NCBI RefSeq assembly: GCF_010747475.1
Contig: NZ_VSLZ01000006.1
Span: 124,001 to 188,000 of the forward strand
Direction of reading: 5' to 3'
DNA from: Halorussus sp. MSC15.2
Lineage (GTDB): Archaea > Halobacteriota > Halobacteria > Halobacteriales > Haladaptataceae
DNA length: 64,000 bases
Of this stretch, positions 43,841 to 53,281 are shown piece after piece. Below the pieces are notes generated by a model. That model did not search any database and was not told the origin of the DNA. It was given only the letters and a program-made list of their open reading frames with translations. The translations under genes and the position numbers were made by a program. The stretch's first letter is position 1. Each line of letters begins with the position of its first letter.

Positions 43841-46800
43841 TTATTGTCCTGCTACAACCCCCCAGCACATCAACTCGGCGTGAATCTCACTTTCACGAAC
43901 CAGTGTCTCTTGGTACTCCGTCGACCCTGCAATGTTATCGTCAAGGAAGATTTCCAATTCGCTCAGTAGCTCTTCGACGGGCCACGAACCGATAGCGTCG
44001 TACTCGTCGTGATGCCGGAACGTCTCGCGGAGAATCCTGTCCTCGTCGGTGTTCTCTAACTTCACGTCTCGAAGTCGTGACTCCAACTCAGACGCCCATT
44101 CCCCGACCGTATCGAACTCGTTCGACTGTGAGACCTCCCCCTCCGATGCAGAACCCTGCAAGTGCTGGAGATAGCTAATCAGCGTCTCTTGCTCCTTCGA
44201 GTATTCCTTCCCTTGTTCGAAGGTTCCTTCCACCTGACTCGACCGAACGTTTTCGAGTCGTTGATCGACCAACTCCGAAATCGCTTCTCGACTTTCCAGC
44301 ACGCGCGTCAAGTCGCCGGACATCGGCTCACCTTCAGCGTCCGGTTCGATCTTCAGCGTCCGAACGCCGCGCTCCTTCACGTCGTCGCTGAACGGCTTGT
44401 AGTAGAACCCACGCCGGACTCGTCCGAGTGGCGCGTCATCGTCGTCTTCGAACCACATGTGAGCGAGGGCGAACACGCCCGGTCGGGGGCCGCTTCCGTC
44501 CGTGACGTTCGTGTAGAGGAACTCGCGTTCCGGGGGTGATTCCTCGAAGAAGTCCTCTGCGAACTCGAAGTCCTCTTCGTCAAGACCATACTCGTCGTTT
44601 AGGTCTTCCTTCAGGAGGAATCGCTCGAAGGCTTGCTCTTCGTTGCTCCCGGCGTTTCGAAGGAGCGGGTTCTTGCTCGTGTCGTCGAGTTCGTTGTAGT
44701 CGTCGACGGCCCGCGACTGTTCGAGCGACGCCTCGATCTCTTCGACCTCCAACTCGCCGATGGTCTTCTCCGTTTCGACGCCCGCACGCTCCAGAATCTG
44801 GTCTTCGTTCGGATCGAGGATGTTGTTCTCCTTCCCGACGATGAGCGCGATGTCGTTGATTTTCGCCTGTAGACGCTTGAGCAGTTTAATTGCAGCTTCG
44901 ATGTCACCGTCGGGGTAGAAGTTGTGGACGTGCTTTTCGGCCGTACTCCCGATACGGTCGACCCGACCGACCCGCTGGACGATACGCATTGGGTTCCACG
45001 GGAGGTCGTAGTTGACGACGACGTGAACGTCCTGCAGGTTCACCCCTTCACTGAGGGTATCCGTCGCGACAACGTACTGTAGTTCACTCTCACCGGTTTC
45101 TTCAAGGGTCCGCTGATACCCCGAAGCCTCTGGCGCGAACCGTTCGATGACGGCCTGCTTGTTGTCGTCACCGCCTTTCACGACAGCGCTATTCGCCCGC
45201 GTCATCGGCGAATCAGGGTCGTCTACGAGTGTCTCGTAGACGTAGTCGGCGGTGGCCCGATACTGCGTGAAGATGAGGACCTTTTTGTTGTGGCTCTGGA
45301 GGACATCGCCGACTTGATCGACTTTCGGGTCCCGGAACTCGTGGAGCGCGAAGACCTCGGCGTAGAACTCGTCAGTTGCGTCTCGAACGTCGTCCAAGTC
45401 CGCATGCGGGTACAGGTCGGGGTTCTGTTCCTCCTCAGGTACGTCCGGGACTCGGTCGACGCGATTGTCTTCGAGCCACGTACGGAGTTTGACTGCGGCG
45501 TCGTTTACCGGTCCAGAATGCCGAGCAACGTCACCGATGAACTTCGTGAGGAAATGTGCCAAGAGGGTGAGGTCCTCTCGAATGTAAGTCCGGACCTCAC
45601 CGACGGTCGCGTCAGCGAGCTCGTTCTGGTCGGACTCCTCTTGATCGGCCCGAACCATGGTCGAGTCGAAGCCGAACTCTTCGAGAGTCTGCGCGAGTTC
45701 CTCTGCGTCTTCCCCTTCCACGAAGTCGTCGAGCGATGACGAGTCCTCCTCGTTGTACTGTCGAAGTACGTCGATTTCTTCATCTTCTGGGAGATCTTCG
45801 AGGAAGTTCAGAAGCGTGACTTCGCTCTGGTGTAGGGTCTGAATTGACTGGACGAACGCGTACGTCGACGATTCGAGCCGTTTCAGGAGATTAAGCTTGT
45901 AAAGCGCCTTCAGCGTTCCACCGGCCTGAGGGTTTTTGACTGTAATGTGCGGAAGATGGAGTGCATCCATTACGTCCGGGAGAACGCGATAGACGGGTTG
46001 GTACGCGAGAGGCAAGGAGTACTCCTCTTTGTGGAGAGTCGGCGGACTGAAGCTCATTTCGAGCTCCTCGTCGTCTTGCAGTTGCTCCTTGACGTGCTTT
46101 CGTGTTCGGAGTACCATTACCTCGTTGAGGATGTCACTAATTACCTCCGACTTTCGAGTGAGTTGGTCAGTGAGCCGTTCTCGTTCCTCTTCAGAAACCT
46201 CCTCCTTGTGAGCAATGACCCGCTTCCGTTCCTCGGCGAGTTCGATGTAATCGTCGAACGCGCCGAAGTTGAGACTCGCGTTGTTCCGGAGCTGATTCTC
46301 ACCTGTGAAGAGGCTAATCAAGTTCTTCAGGTCGGTCGCACTGTTATTAATCGGCGTCGCGGTCAGCATAATCATCGTCTTACCGCGGAGTTGCCGGAGA
46401 TTCGCGTGTCGGCGCGTTCCCTTGTAGTCGTCTTCGTCGTCCGGCTGGGGCCGCCATTTGCCAAAGTTCCGGAATCGGTGGGCCTCGTCGACGAGAATAA
46501 CATCGAACGTGTCTCGCAGTTCCTGAACGTCGTCGTAACTGAGGTTCTGGAACTTACTGATGCTCATTACGTCGAGGTGTGTACCATCAACTTCGAGTCC
46601 AAAGTGCGGATCCCCGTCTTCGTTCGTCGCATCTTGGAGTAAATCAGCCCACTGGTCAACGAGGTTCGCAGGAACAATCAAGAGGCAGTTTTTCGCCCGC
46701 TGCCGATAGTCGTAGAGAAGTTCACTACCAATGAATGACTTCCCAAGCCCGACCGAGTCGGAGATAATACATCCGTTATACTGTGCGAGCTTCTCTTTTG

Positions 46801-47614
46801 CGCTTTCGTACCCGAGTTTTTGGAAGTAGAAGAGCGGACTGTCGCGTGTCCCGACGTTCCCGTTGAGCGCATCGTAGGCGAGAAGCTTGTACAACTCGAA
46901 CGGTTCAAGATACTGACCGAGTTCGTCGTCCGAGCCTCCCTGCTTCCCTTTCCAATCCTGATACTTATCGTGTGACTCGATAATATCAAGGAGGTCTTCG
47001 TTGAATTCGTCGGCGTTCGCCCATTGGTTATCGAACCAATCGTCGAATGCCCCGATATCTTGCGGTTCTTGGCTCGTGAGATTCAACTCAATGTTCTTCG
47101 TATGGCCTGTTTTAGAGAAGTTTGAGGACCCAACTACGACTGCACCACCACGTTGGTCATTCTCGCCCTCTCGTATCTCCGGCGATTCTGGTGGAGAACG
47201 GAAACTTGCGCCTTTTGCGTGGAAATAACCTGATTCCGGATTTCGAACCCGTATTTCGATAAGACCGTTAGCGATGAAATCGCGTAATCGGTCTAAGCGT
47301 TCTACCTGAGCGTTGTTGAGTTCCTCAATGTCTTCCTTAATCTGGTCTTCAAGTTGCTCGCGAAGACTGAGTCCCTCTTCGACTTCGTCAGCAGTGTGAC
47401 GATCCGTGCTACGCCCCATCAGAATTCGTACCGGCGACCGTCCAAGTTCCTCGGGGTCGGCCAACAGATCAAGATCGTCTTTAACCAAATCGAAACCGGA
47501 GACGTAGAAATACCCTGTTGCAATCCGAGCCTCCTCACTCTCTCGGATAACTTTTCGATAGGTGTCAGCGAGATTCGTTTCTGTATTGTCGACGAGTGGT
47601 TCGAGATGAAGCAT
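43841..47614 (-). CDS. PLD-SNF2 helicase fusion
   Basis: A 1257-aa protein. An N-terminal phospholipase D-like domain (about 10-195) shows SGYFHAKGASF (HxK) and GSSNFSKTG. It is followed by an SNF2/DEAD-type helicase with Walker A-like SDSVGLGKSFIG (near 290), VDEAHRFRN (near 375), MIMLTATPINNS (motif III), and motifs V-VI in NYDLPWNPMRIVQRVGRVDR (near 870). The C-terminal about 350 residues form an extended accessory region. Similar PLD-helicase proteins occur in DISARM-like and other restriction loci. It would translocate on DNA and possibly cut it with the PLD site. It forms a unit with the GmrSD-like gene opposite the methylase. Confidence 0.85.
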   Translation of the reverse strand: MLHLEPLVDNTETNLADTYRKVIRESEEARIATGYFYVSGFDLVKDDLDLLADPEELGRSPVRILMGRSTDRHTADEVEEGLSLREQLEDQIKEDIEELNNAQVERLDRLRDFIANGLIEIRVRNPESGYFHAKGASFRSPPESPEIREGENDQRGGAVVVGSSNFSKTGHTKNIELNLTSQEPQDIGAFDDWFDNQWANADEFNEDLLDIIESHDKYQDWKGKQGGSDDELGQYLEPFELYKLLAYDALNGNVGTRDSPLFYFQKLGYESAKEKLAQYNGCIISDSVGLGKSFIGSELLYDYRQRAKNCLLIVPANLVDQWADLLQDATNEDGDPHFGLEVDGTHLDVMSISKFQNLSYDDVQELRDTFDVILVDEAHRFRNFGKWRPQPDDEDDYKGTRRHANLRQLRGKTMIMLTATPINNSATDLKNLISLFTGENQLRNNASLNFGAFDDYIELAEERKRVIAHKEEVSEEERERLTDQLTRKSEVISDILNEVMVLRTRKHVKEQLQDDEELEMSFSPPTLHKEEYSLPLAYQPVYRVLPDVMDALHLPHITVKNPQAGGTLKALYKLNLLKRLESSTYAFVQSIQTLHQSEVTLLNFLEDLPEDEEIDVLRQYNEEDSSSLDDFVEGEDAEELAQTLEEFGFDSTMVRADQEESDQNELADATVGEVRTYIREDLTLLAHFLTKFIGDVARHSGPVNDAAVKLRTWLEDNRVDRVPDVPEEEQNPDLYPHADLDDVRDATDEFYAEVFALHEFRDPKVDQVGDVLQSHNKKVLIFTQYRATADYVYETLVDDPDSPMTRANSAVVKGGDDNKQAVIERFAPEASGYQRTLEETGESELQYVVATDTLSEGVNLQDVHVVVNYDLPWNPMRIVQRVGRVDRIGSTAEKHVHNFYPDGDIEAAIKLLKRLQAKINDIALIVGKENNILDPNEDQILERAGVETEKTIGELEVEEIEASLEQSRAVDDYNELDDTSKNPLLRNAGSNEEQAFERFLLKEDLNDEYGLDEEDFEFAEDFFEESPPEREFLYTNVTDGSGPRPGVFALAHMWFEDDDDAPLGRVRRGFYYKPFSDDVKERGVRTLKIEPDAEGEPMSGDLTRVLESREAISELVDQRLENVRSSQVEGTFEQGKEYSKEQETLISYLQHLQGSASEGEVSQSNEFDTVGEWASELESRLRDVKLENTDEDRILRETFRHHDEYDAIGSWPVEELLSELEIFLDDNIAGSTEYQETLVRESEIHAELMCWGVVAGQ

Positions 47615-47700
47615 TAATGTTGAACAACCGTTGTGATGACGGAATAAACGTTTCTCTTAAGACATTACTCAAACACGGGGGATTCGTATAAGACTATTCC

Positions 47701-48246
47701 CTAGTTTGGTCTGATAAGTTCCTCTGCCGACGGCTCAATCGGAATCCCGACCTTTCCACCCAGTTCGTGTTCGAAATCCTGATACGTCTGTACGATTACC
47801 TCGGCCATCCGAATCTCGAACGTGAACGCGAGCAGTCCCTCGTAGCACGAGAGGCTCTGGAACGCCACCCGGTCGACGTAGCGCTCTCACTCGTCTTCGA
47901 ACTCCGGCAGGTCGCACATCAGCGACGAGACCTCCAACAGGTTCTGCTCCAGGTCAGCGTACTCCTCACCCATGTTGGCCAGCGTCGAAAGCCGATCTCC
48001 GTCGGCGTGGTGTGGACAGTCCTCTACCTCGTCGGTGGCCAACTCCGGGTGATCGTCGTGTTTGATGAGAACCTCGGCGTGAACAACGTTATCATCGAAG
48101 CGCTTGATGAGAAGAACGTCGATGTCCAGGGGCAGTTCGTCTGTGAGTTCTTCCATCTCTTGGATATCCGCATCGGGCGCGGAGAGAACTTGGCGATACG
48201 CACGCATAATTCGCTTACGTGTTTCGTCGGTCAGGAATCGGTCCAT
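47701..48246 (-). pseudogene. Uncharacterised gene with an in-frame TGA
   Basis: The ATG at 48246 opens MDRFLTDETRKRIMRAYRQV and runs 119 residues to PEFEDE, then TGA at 47887-47889, then ERYVDRVAFQSLSCYEGLLA in the same frame to the stop at 47701. A CGA-to-TGA change would explain the break; the full protein would be 181 aa. Both parts have normal haloarchaeal codon use, so the lesion is recent. The family is not recognised; there are paired acidic stretches and a conserved-looking SCYEGLLAFTFEIRMAEVIV helix. It lies on the same strand as the helicase, 87 bp upstream, and may belong to that system. Confidence 0.65.
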
Positions 48247-48503
48247 TGGCCAGTCAGGATTGAGTGGGTCACAAATAGGGGTAGCAGAGTATTAATAAGA
48301 ATCTCCGCCACGTACGGAGCCGAAGTGAAAGTAGTCGACATTTCTATAATTACAACATTCAAGTATTGCATATCGCTTAGAGCGACTAAAAATAGTCTCA
48401 GTTCGCTTTTAGCAATAGTCCCATCAAACCTCTAACCTTTTGTCTGGAAAGCGATAATTCCTTCACAGTCAGGTATATAAATTACCAGTTCAACTACCAC
48501 TCT
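48247..48503. other. AT-rich promoter spacer
   Basis: No gene. GTATATAAATTACC (about 48473-48486) is a good TATA box some 25 nt before the ATG at 48504. Confidence 0.4.
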
Positions 48504-49469
48504 ATGAGTTCAGTTGATATCAAAATTACTGACGACCTAATCAATAATCTAGGTGATGACTTAGAACCCCTTCAGAATCGGTCAAAATATGCCAACATCC
48601 CACCTCGGTCAAAAGCATCAAATAGCAAAGGGGGTGAGGTAGAATTCCTAAGCAACGCTATACCAGAAATAGATGGAGCCACTGGTAAGGACGGTAATTT
48701 GAGCGTTCACATTAATACGAAGCAATTCCATAACACCCCGAGTGTCAGATTTTGGTGGCCAGGGAAAAAGAAATTTGAGAGGTGTGAATTAGCAGATATT
48801 CTTTTCCTCATCACATATGTAGAAGATAATGAGGTCGTCGGGAGACGAACAATGCTATCACAGACTAAGTACACATACGATAATAAGTACGTTACTCAGA
48901 GGCAGTGGGATCCTAAGCCTAATCAGTATCATCTCCTACACACCTTGCAGAAATTCTATCCAGTCCAACCTAATTTGGGGGAGTGGTATGATTTAGAACG
49001 GGAAAGTAGTGCCTTTTCCAATTATAGTTTTGTCAGCGACTTTTGGCTTCCATTCTTCCATTCAACCGATGGAATGGACGGAGGGTACATTAACTATAAT
49101 CCAGAACAAACTGCGGATTATCATTACGAGAGGACTGAAGATCCTCCGTCTGGTTATCAATCGTTTATAGGCTATCTCAAACTATTCGTGAGGGGTCAAT
49201 ATGGGGAAGAATATCGACCCAATGACCGTATTGGGCAATTTTACCGAGACCTTTTCAATAGTAATACTGAGTTCAATCTAAGTGACTCATCAAATCAAAT
49301 TCCGGACTCCGAAACTCTCAGAGCGGACGGAGGAGAACAATCTCTGGAAGAAAAAGAAGGAGGGATTGGTCTTGTCAACATAGTAGTAACAGAAGGATAC
49401 CCAGACACCGACACACCTGGTAAAAAGCTCCATTTAGGAGGGGAATTGGAATATACCATCGGCGAGTAG
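48504..49469 (+). CDS. Unrecognised 321-aa protein at the edge of the defence island
   Basis: Acidic, globular, with no signal peptide or membrane helix. The block ELADILFLITYVEDNEVVGR followed by RTMLSQTKYTYDN resembles the D...(E/Q)xK core of PD-(D/E)xK nucleases, with Gln replacing Glu as in some Mrr-like enzymes. Other conserved-looking stretches are RQWDPKPNQYHLLHTLQKFY and SFVSDFWLPFFHSTDG. The DNA is low in GC like the HEPN gene, pointing to transfer. A nuclease or effector role is only a suggestion. Confidence 0.6.
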   Translation: MSSVDIKITDDLINNLGDDLEPLQNRSKYANIPPRSKASNSKGGEVEFLSNAIPEIDGATGKDGNLSVHINTKQFHNTPSVRFWWPGKKKFERCELADILFLITYVEDNEVVGRRTMLSQTKYTYDNKYVTQRQWDPKPNQYHLLHTLQKFYPVQPNLGEWYDLERESSAFSNYSFVSDFWLPFFHSTDGMDGGYINYNPEQTADYHYERTEDPPSGYQSFIGYLKLFVRGQYGEEYRPNDRIGQFYRDLFNSNTEFNLSDSSNQIPDSETLRADGGEQSLEEKEGGIGLVNIVVTEGYPDTDTPGKKLHLGGELEYTIGE

Positions 49470-49569
49470 AGTCAAATGCTTATCTCATCCTCATAGAACC
49501 GAAGTCTCCCAAATACTCTCCGCACCTCATACACCCCAGGGTCGCACGCGAACAGAATCGAATCCCGAT

Positions 49570-49604
49570 CGTTGCACAACGCCAGCGAATCCGGTTGTGC
49601 AACG
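49570..49604. repeat. Inverted repeat GTTGCACAAC / GTTGTGCAAC
   Basis: Arms CGTTGCACAAC (49570-49580) and GTTGTGCAACG (49594-49604) are perfect 11-bp complements with a 13-bp loop. A third copy of GTTGTGCAACG lies at 49720-49730, four bases before the ATG at 49734. It may be an operator or a recombinase-type site. Confidence 0.5.
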
Positions 49605-49733
49605 AGAGACTTTTCGCACGTGAATTTCGCTCGGTTCCCGACCAGTTCACCGCCCTATCTACCACTGTTTAAATATGAACCCGATTTCAGTCGCCGCAGA
49701 TTACTAGGTCTGACCGGCGGTTGTGCAACGAGT

Positions 49734-50025
49734 ATGTGCATCGAAGCTACCGAAGCCCGCCAACGCAAGTGGGAGAACCTGAAAGAAGCTACCGGCGAAG
49801 GGCACAAATCAACCGCACCCGACGCCGGAGACGACTATTATCTCAAGATGTGCGGTGACACCACCGCCGTCCCGACCGGCCGCCTCCAGGAACTCATGGA
49901 CCTCGCCGTCGAACAGGGGTCGGTCACCCCCCGAGCAGATTGCCGAGGTCCGGGACACCGAGGAACTTCCAGTCGAACGACTGGAAGCACACGGACAAAA
50001 CGGTTCGTACCAGCAATACCGCTAA
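49734..50025 (+). pseudogene. Small plasmid-type gene, one-base frameshift
   Basis: The ATG at 49734 starts MCIEATEARQRKWENLKEAT and continues to DTTAVPTGRLQELMDLAVEQ, ending GSVTP. A run of six C (49927-49932) then shifts the frame: the next frame reads EQIAEVRDTEELPVERLEAH and ends QYR at the TAA 50023-50025. GSVTPEQIAE is the natural continuation, so one extra C is the lesion. It matches short haloarchaeal plasmid proteins of unknown function. The stop lies inside an inverted-repeat arm. Confidence 0.6.
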
Positions 50026-50067
50026 CCAATGAATTCGACGCCCGAAACCGCCTCCATTGGTTAGCGG
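50019..50067. repeat. Inverted repeat with CGCTAACCAATG core, copy A
   Basis: Arms CCGCTAACCAATG (50019-50031) and CATTGGTTAGCGG (50055-50067) are perfect 13-bp complements around a 23-bp loop. The same core forms another perfect inverted repeat at 53897-53942. Confidence 0.65.
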
Positions 50068-50658
50068 AAGACGCGTAGCGCGTCTCGACGCTCGGGTCTG
50101 CTGGAGGACCTAGGCGAGTACCGACAACGAGCAATCAAGAAGGAAGCCCCATCCCGATTCGTCCACTACGCCCCGTTTCCGTCGCCAGGCCCGCTGTACT
50201 TCTCCAACTCAACACTTGTCAACACCGTTCGCGTCGTCTGCGAGACCGCCACTTGGATTACTCCACCACTTTCTCTCTGTTCGATATGACTTCCTCGCTC
50301 TTCCTCCGTCAGCAGCAAGTCCTAGCTCACCTCTTAGAACTATGCGTACCTCGCTCGACCACCGACGCTACGTCATGGTGTTCGGGGGCACGGCGGTGGT
50401 CCTGTTCCACAAAATCGCCGTGCCAGAAGAAGTCTACAGCAACCTGAACACCGACTGCACGCACTTCTTCCAGACGGAACGCGCTCGCCGACTGGCTGGT
50501 CTTCTACGACGATTTCCCTGCGACACTCGCGGACCTATCGTTTCGTATATCGGAACTCTGGACTCGCTGAGAGCAGCTGCATGTATTCTATCAGCGTTCG
50601 GGGTTTGTTGAGGACTTCATCGAGAGTTAACACGGAGTAGGATGTTCCCACTATGAGC
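50068..50658. other. Decayed DNA without a supported gene
   Basis: Short open stretches exist (LEDLGEYRQRAIKKEAPSRF at about 50101-50160 on the plus strand), but none has a start, a length or a composition that supports a real gene. The region is probably the ruin of one or more plasmid genes. Confidence 0.4.
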
Positions 50659-51072
50659 TTACAACTCGTCAGGTCCAGATTCGCCGTCGTCGGTAGAACG
50701 AATGGAGTTGCCCACCGAGAAAACGCTCCAGGTTAACACGGCTGTTCCGGTGTATAGCGCCGTAGAGACGAGGGCGACTGAGACTGCTACGACCCACGGA
50801 TTATCTATCATTTCGCCGATTCGAGCAGTGAACTGTGAAGAAGGAAAGTGGACTAGCCCAAAGAGAATGAAGCCTCCAAGACCGGTCCAAAACGACGGAG
50901 AGAGGAGAGCGATTCGCTCCTCGAACTCCATGTTTCGAAGAGCGTACAATACAAAGATAATCCCGGCAACTGTGATGAGTCCACCCACACTCTTCACTGG
51001 CCAAGATAGTGGTGACAGCAGTAGCACGATTCCAAGACCGAAAGTCGTCAGTGATTGGTGTATCCTGCGCAT
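50659..51072 (-). CDS. Uncharacterised four-helix membrane protein
   Basis: A 137-aa protein with helices near residues 10-25 (FGLGIVLLLSPLSWP), 30-45 (GGLITVAGIIFVLYAL), 58-76 (FWTGLGGFILFGLVHF) and 90-120 (VVAVSVALVSTALYTGTAVL). The C-terminal tail is acidic. The family is not recognised. It stands alone, with about 270 bp of AT-rich DNA upstream. Confidence 0.65.
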   Translation of the reverse strand: MRRIHQSLTTFGLGIVLLLSPLSWPVKSVGGLITVAGIIFVLYALRNMEFEERIALLSPSFWTGLGGFILFGLVHFPSSQFTARIGEMIDNPWVVAVSVALVSTALYTGTAVLTWSVFSVGNSIRSTDDGESGPDEL

Positions 51073-51340
51073 TTGTTAAAAGTGCATAAAATACGCGTAC
51101 TTACCTTATTCGATACAGTATATCTGCGCTCTCTTACACAGTTATAGATAGACAACCATGTATTCGAACTGCGGTTCGTCGGAATCTTTTATCAGTCGAA
51201 GGGATGAAAATCGACACCCGTGTTGAGACTTTCTGCATCGAGTACGAGAATATCGCCTCGTTGCTGGACAGCACAATCTGCTACAGTCAAGTAGGGTCAA
51301 TCCCGAATATAACCCCGTTAAGTATAGAGAGAATACGATT

Positions 51341-51778
51341 TTATTCTTGAATGTATGAGCGCATCTTGTTTGGATACATTACGATGACAATTTTAAGTTC
51401 GTTTTCAATAGCATGTTCTTTGACGATATGGGTAAACTCTTGCGTTTGATTACCCGTCGATATTTTCACGGTGTACGTCCCTGGACTTGATATAGGCGTA
51501 TTGATAGTGTTTATATCACTGGAGGGCACAAAGACATTTTTCTTGCTTACTGTGGCATTTTCACTCAAGATTACTACATTTATGTCGGAGTCGTTCCCGG
51601 TTTGATTATCGATTTTTATTCCCACTTTATTCATTTTTTGGCTAGTCTGGATTGTTGAGTTGCTCGTTGAGTCGGATTTCCCATTCTCTTGGTTTGATGG
51701 GTTAATGCCATCCAAGCAACCGGCAATAGTAGTTACCGCAGCGGCAGGCGCGGCTTGTAAAAATCGTCTCCGTTCCAT
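51341..51778 (-). CDS. Tat-exported lipoprotein
   Basis: A 145-aa protein with MERRRFLQAAPAAAVTTIAG followed by C: twin Arg, hydrophobic stretch and lipobox TIAGC, so it is anchored to the outer face of the membrane. A Ser/Asn/Thr-rich linker precedes a beta-rich domain (residues 50-135, KVGIKIDNQTGNDSDINVVI). It follows the trypsin-like protease gene by about 160 bp on the same strand. Function unknown. Confidence 0.7.
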   Translation of the reverse strand: MERRRFLQAAPAAAVTTIAGCLDGINPSNQENGKSDSTSNSTIQTSQKMNKVGIKIDNQTGNDSDINVVILSENATVSKKNVFVPSSDINTINTPISSPGTYTVKISTGNQTQEFTHIVKEHAIENELKIVIVMYPNKMRSYIQE

Positions 51779-51939
51779 AAGCTTTATTCAAATTTTCATC
51801 CGTAAATACTTTCTGACCATTGCGTGTTATTTAATTATAAGTGGAATTTAGCAGTCGCTATCAAGGATATTCTAGACCTAACCAATGGTCACTCCTTATT
51901 CAACACTAATGGCTAATTAAATATGTAGTCGAGGGAAAG

Positions 51940-53148
51940 TTACAGAGTGCTACTGTAATTGATATTCATCTCTTGTTCCACACTGTACATGCATTCACCC
52001 GATCCATACTTCATACCGTCACTACAGTAGCCACCCGTATGAAGCGCCACGACGTACGCATCTGTATCATTCACGATATCGTACGTGACTGAGCCAGAGT
52101 CGCCACCAGCCGTAGAAATCGCGTACCCCATCCAGGGATAGTCGTCGTTGTCTGCGTGGAAGTCAATCTGTCCGTAGCCGTCACCAGTGCTACGGCCAGT
52201 GTGGTAAACACCGGTGCCTGCTTCCATCATATCGTTAATCCGTGTCTTGGAGACCATCCCTTTGATGGGATATCGAGTTCCACCACCGGAATCAACGATT
52301 CCCATCGTTACGTCTCTCTTGTATGGTTCGATGACCGCGGAGTCCATCCCATCAGGGCCGAACTCGGCGACTGAACCAAAGTAATCGTTGGAACGCGATG
52401 GTTGGTACACTGATTGACCCGTAGAATCGACGCAGTGACCGGCAGTCAAGATAACGTATTCGTTATATTTGTTCGAGTACGCAACGGGGCCAAGACTCCA
52501 CGAACATCCGGATGTGGCCGATGTCCCAGCTTCACAGCCTGCGGGGATAGGGTCATACTTGTGTTCGTAGTGACACTCAACAGTGACTTCACCGCACTTG
52601 GTTTGCTCTTTTTGCTTTTTGGTTCGCTTGACCGTTATGGGAATGTCGGTTTGTGTAAATTCCGTGTCCGCAGTAGACACTGTCGCGCTTACATTAGCTG
52701 GAGTCTGCTTTTGCACCTCAGTAAAGGACACGTTCGGGGTCTTCGTCTTTCCGTCCGAACTTTCTTCCACAATATAATTGACACCAACCGCTATACCCTT
52801 CGACTCGTGTGGAACAAGTCCGACGCTAATATTAGAGTCTGTGTAGCGTTTCGCTAATTGCTCGGATGCCTTCTCAGTAGCCGTAGTCTTCACCCACTTG
52901 TCTCTGGAAATCGTATAGTACTTGGGCTTAATTTCCGGCGGCACTCCATTCTTCTCGATTTCTTCGTAATTCTGGATTTCGTACCACCCTAGTCGAGGGA
53001 CCTCTTCGTTTGGATTATCTGTAAGTTCAGCCAGCGCCTCTTTCGATAGACCAGCTGCCGCTGATGCCGATAGCCCTATAGAAAGGAGTCCCTTTGTGAA
53101 GTTTCGACGGTTCAAGTCGAGCAAGCTGGAGGTATCTTTACCATCCAT
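51940..53148 (-). CDS. Exported trypsin-like serine protease
   Basis: A 402-aa protein. The N-terminus has RRNFTKGLLSIGLSASAAAG, a Tat-type signal. A pro-region (about 40-180) precedes an S1-family catalytic domain: His in LTAGHCVDS, Asp in DGMDSAVIEP and Ser in TAGGDSGSVTYD, all in order. Six or more Cys (CGEVTVECHYEH; GCEAGTSATSGCSW; GYCSDGMKYGSGEC) suggest disulfides outside the cell. Likely an extracellular endopeptidase. It lies about 28 kb from the lanthipeptide genes, so a role in leader removal is only a distant possibility. Confidence 0.85.
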   Translation of the reverse strand: MDGKDTSSLLDLNRRNFTKGLLSIGLSASAAAGLSKEALAELTDNPNEEVPRLGWYEIQNYEEIEKNGVPPEIKPKYYTISRDKWVKTTATEKASEQLAKRYTDSNISVGLVPHESKGIAVGVNYIVEESSDGKTKTPNVSFTEVQKQTPANVSATVSTADTEFTQTDIPITVKRTKKQKEQTKCGEVTVECHYEHKYDPIPAGCEAGTSATSGCSWSLGPVAYSNKYNEYVILTAGHCVDSTGQSVYQPSRSNDYFGSVAEFGPDGMDSAVIEPYKRDVTMGIVDSGGGTRYPIKGMVSKTRINDMMEAGTGVYHTGRSTGDGYGQIDFHADNDDYPWMGYAISTAGGDSGSVTYDIVNDTDAYVVALHTGGYCSDGMKYGSGECMYSVEQEMNINYSSTL

Positions 53149-53281
53149 AGTTGCAAAATTATCTCCTCTTATGTTATAATTTTCTAACCTATATTTACAT
53201 ATAATATGGGGTATGTAATTATCTATCTATGAAATTTAAGAGCGTATTCTTATAGCAATAAGTAGCGGCAATTCCTCTTGA

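Noticed and set aside
37662-47614. Calling the defence locus a known BREX or DISARM system
   Set aside because: No BrxC/PglZ, DrmA or DrmB homologue was seen; sharing a methylase and a PLD or SNF2 module is not enough.
51940-53148. The serine protease as the lanthipeptide leader peptidase
   Set aside because: It lies about 28 kb away in a different block, with nothing in sequence or order linking it to the precursors; kept only as something to test.
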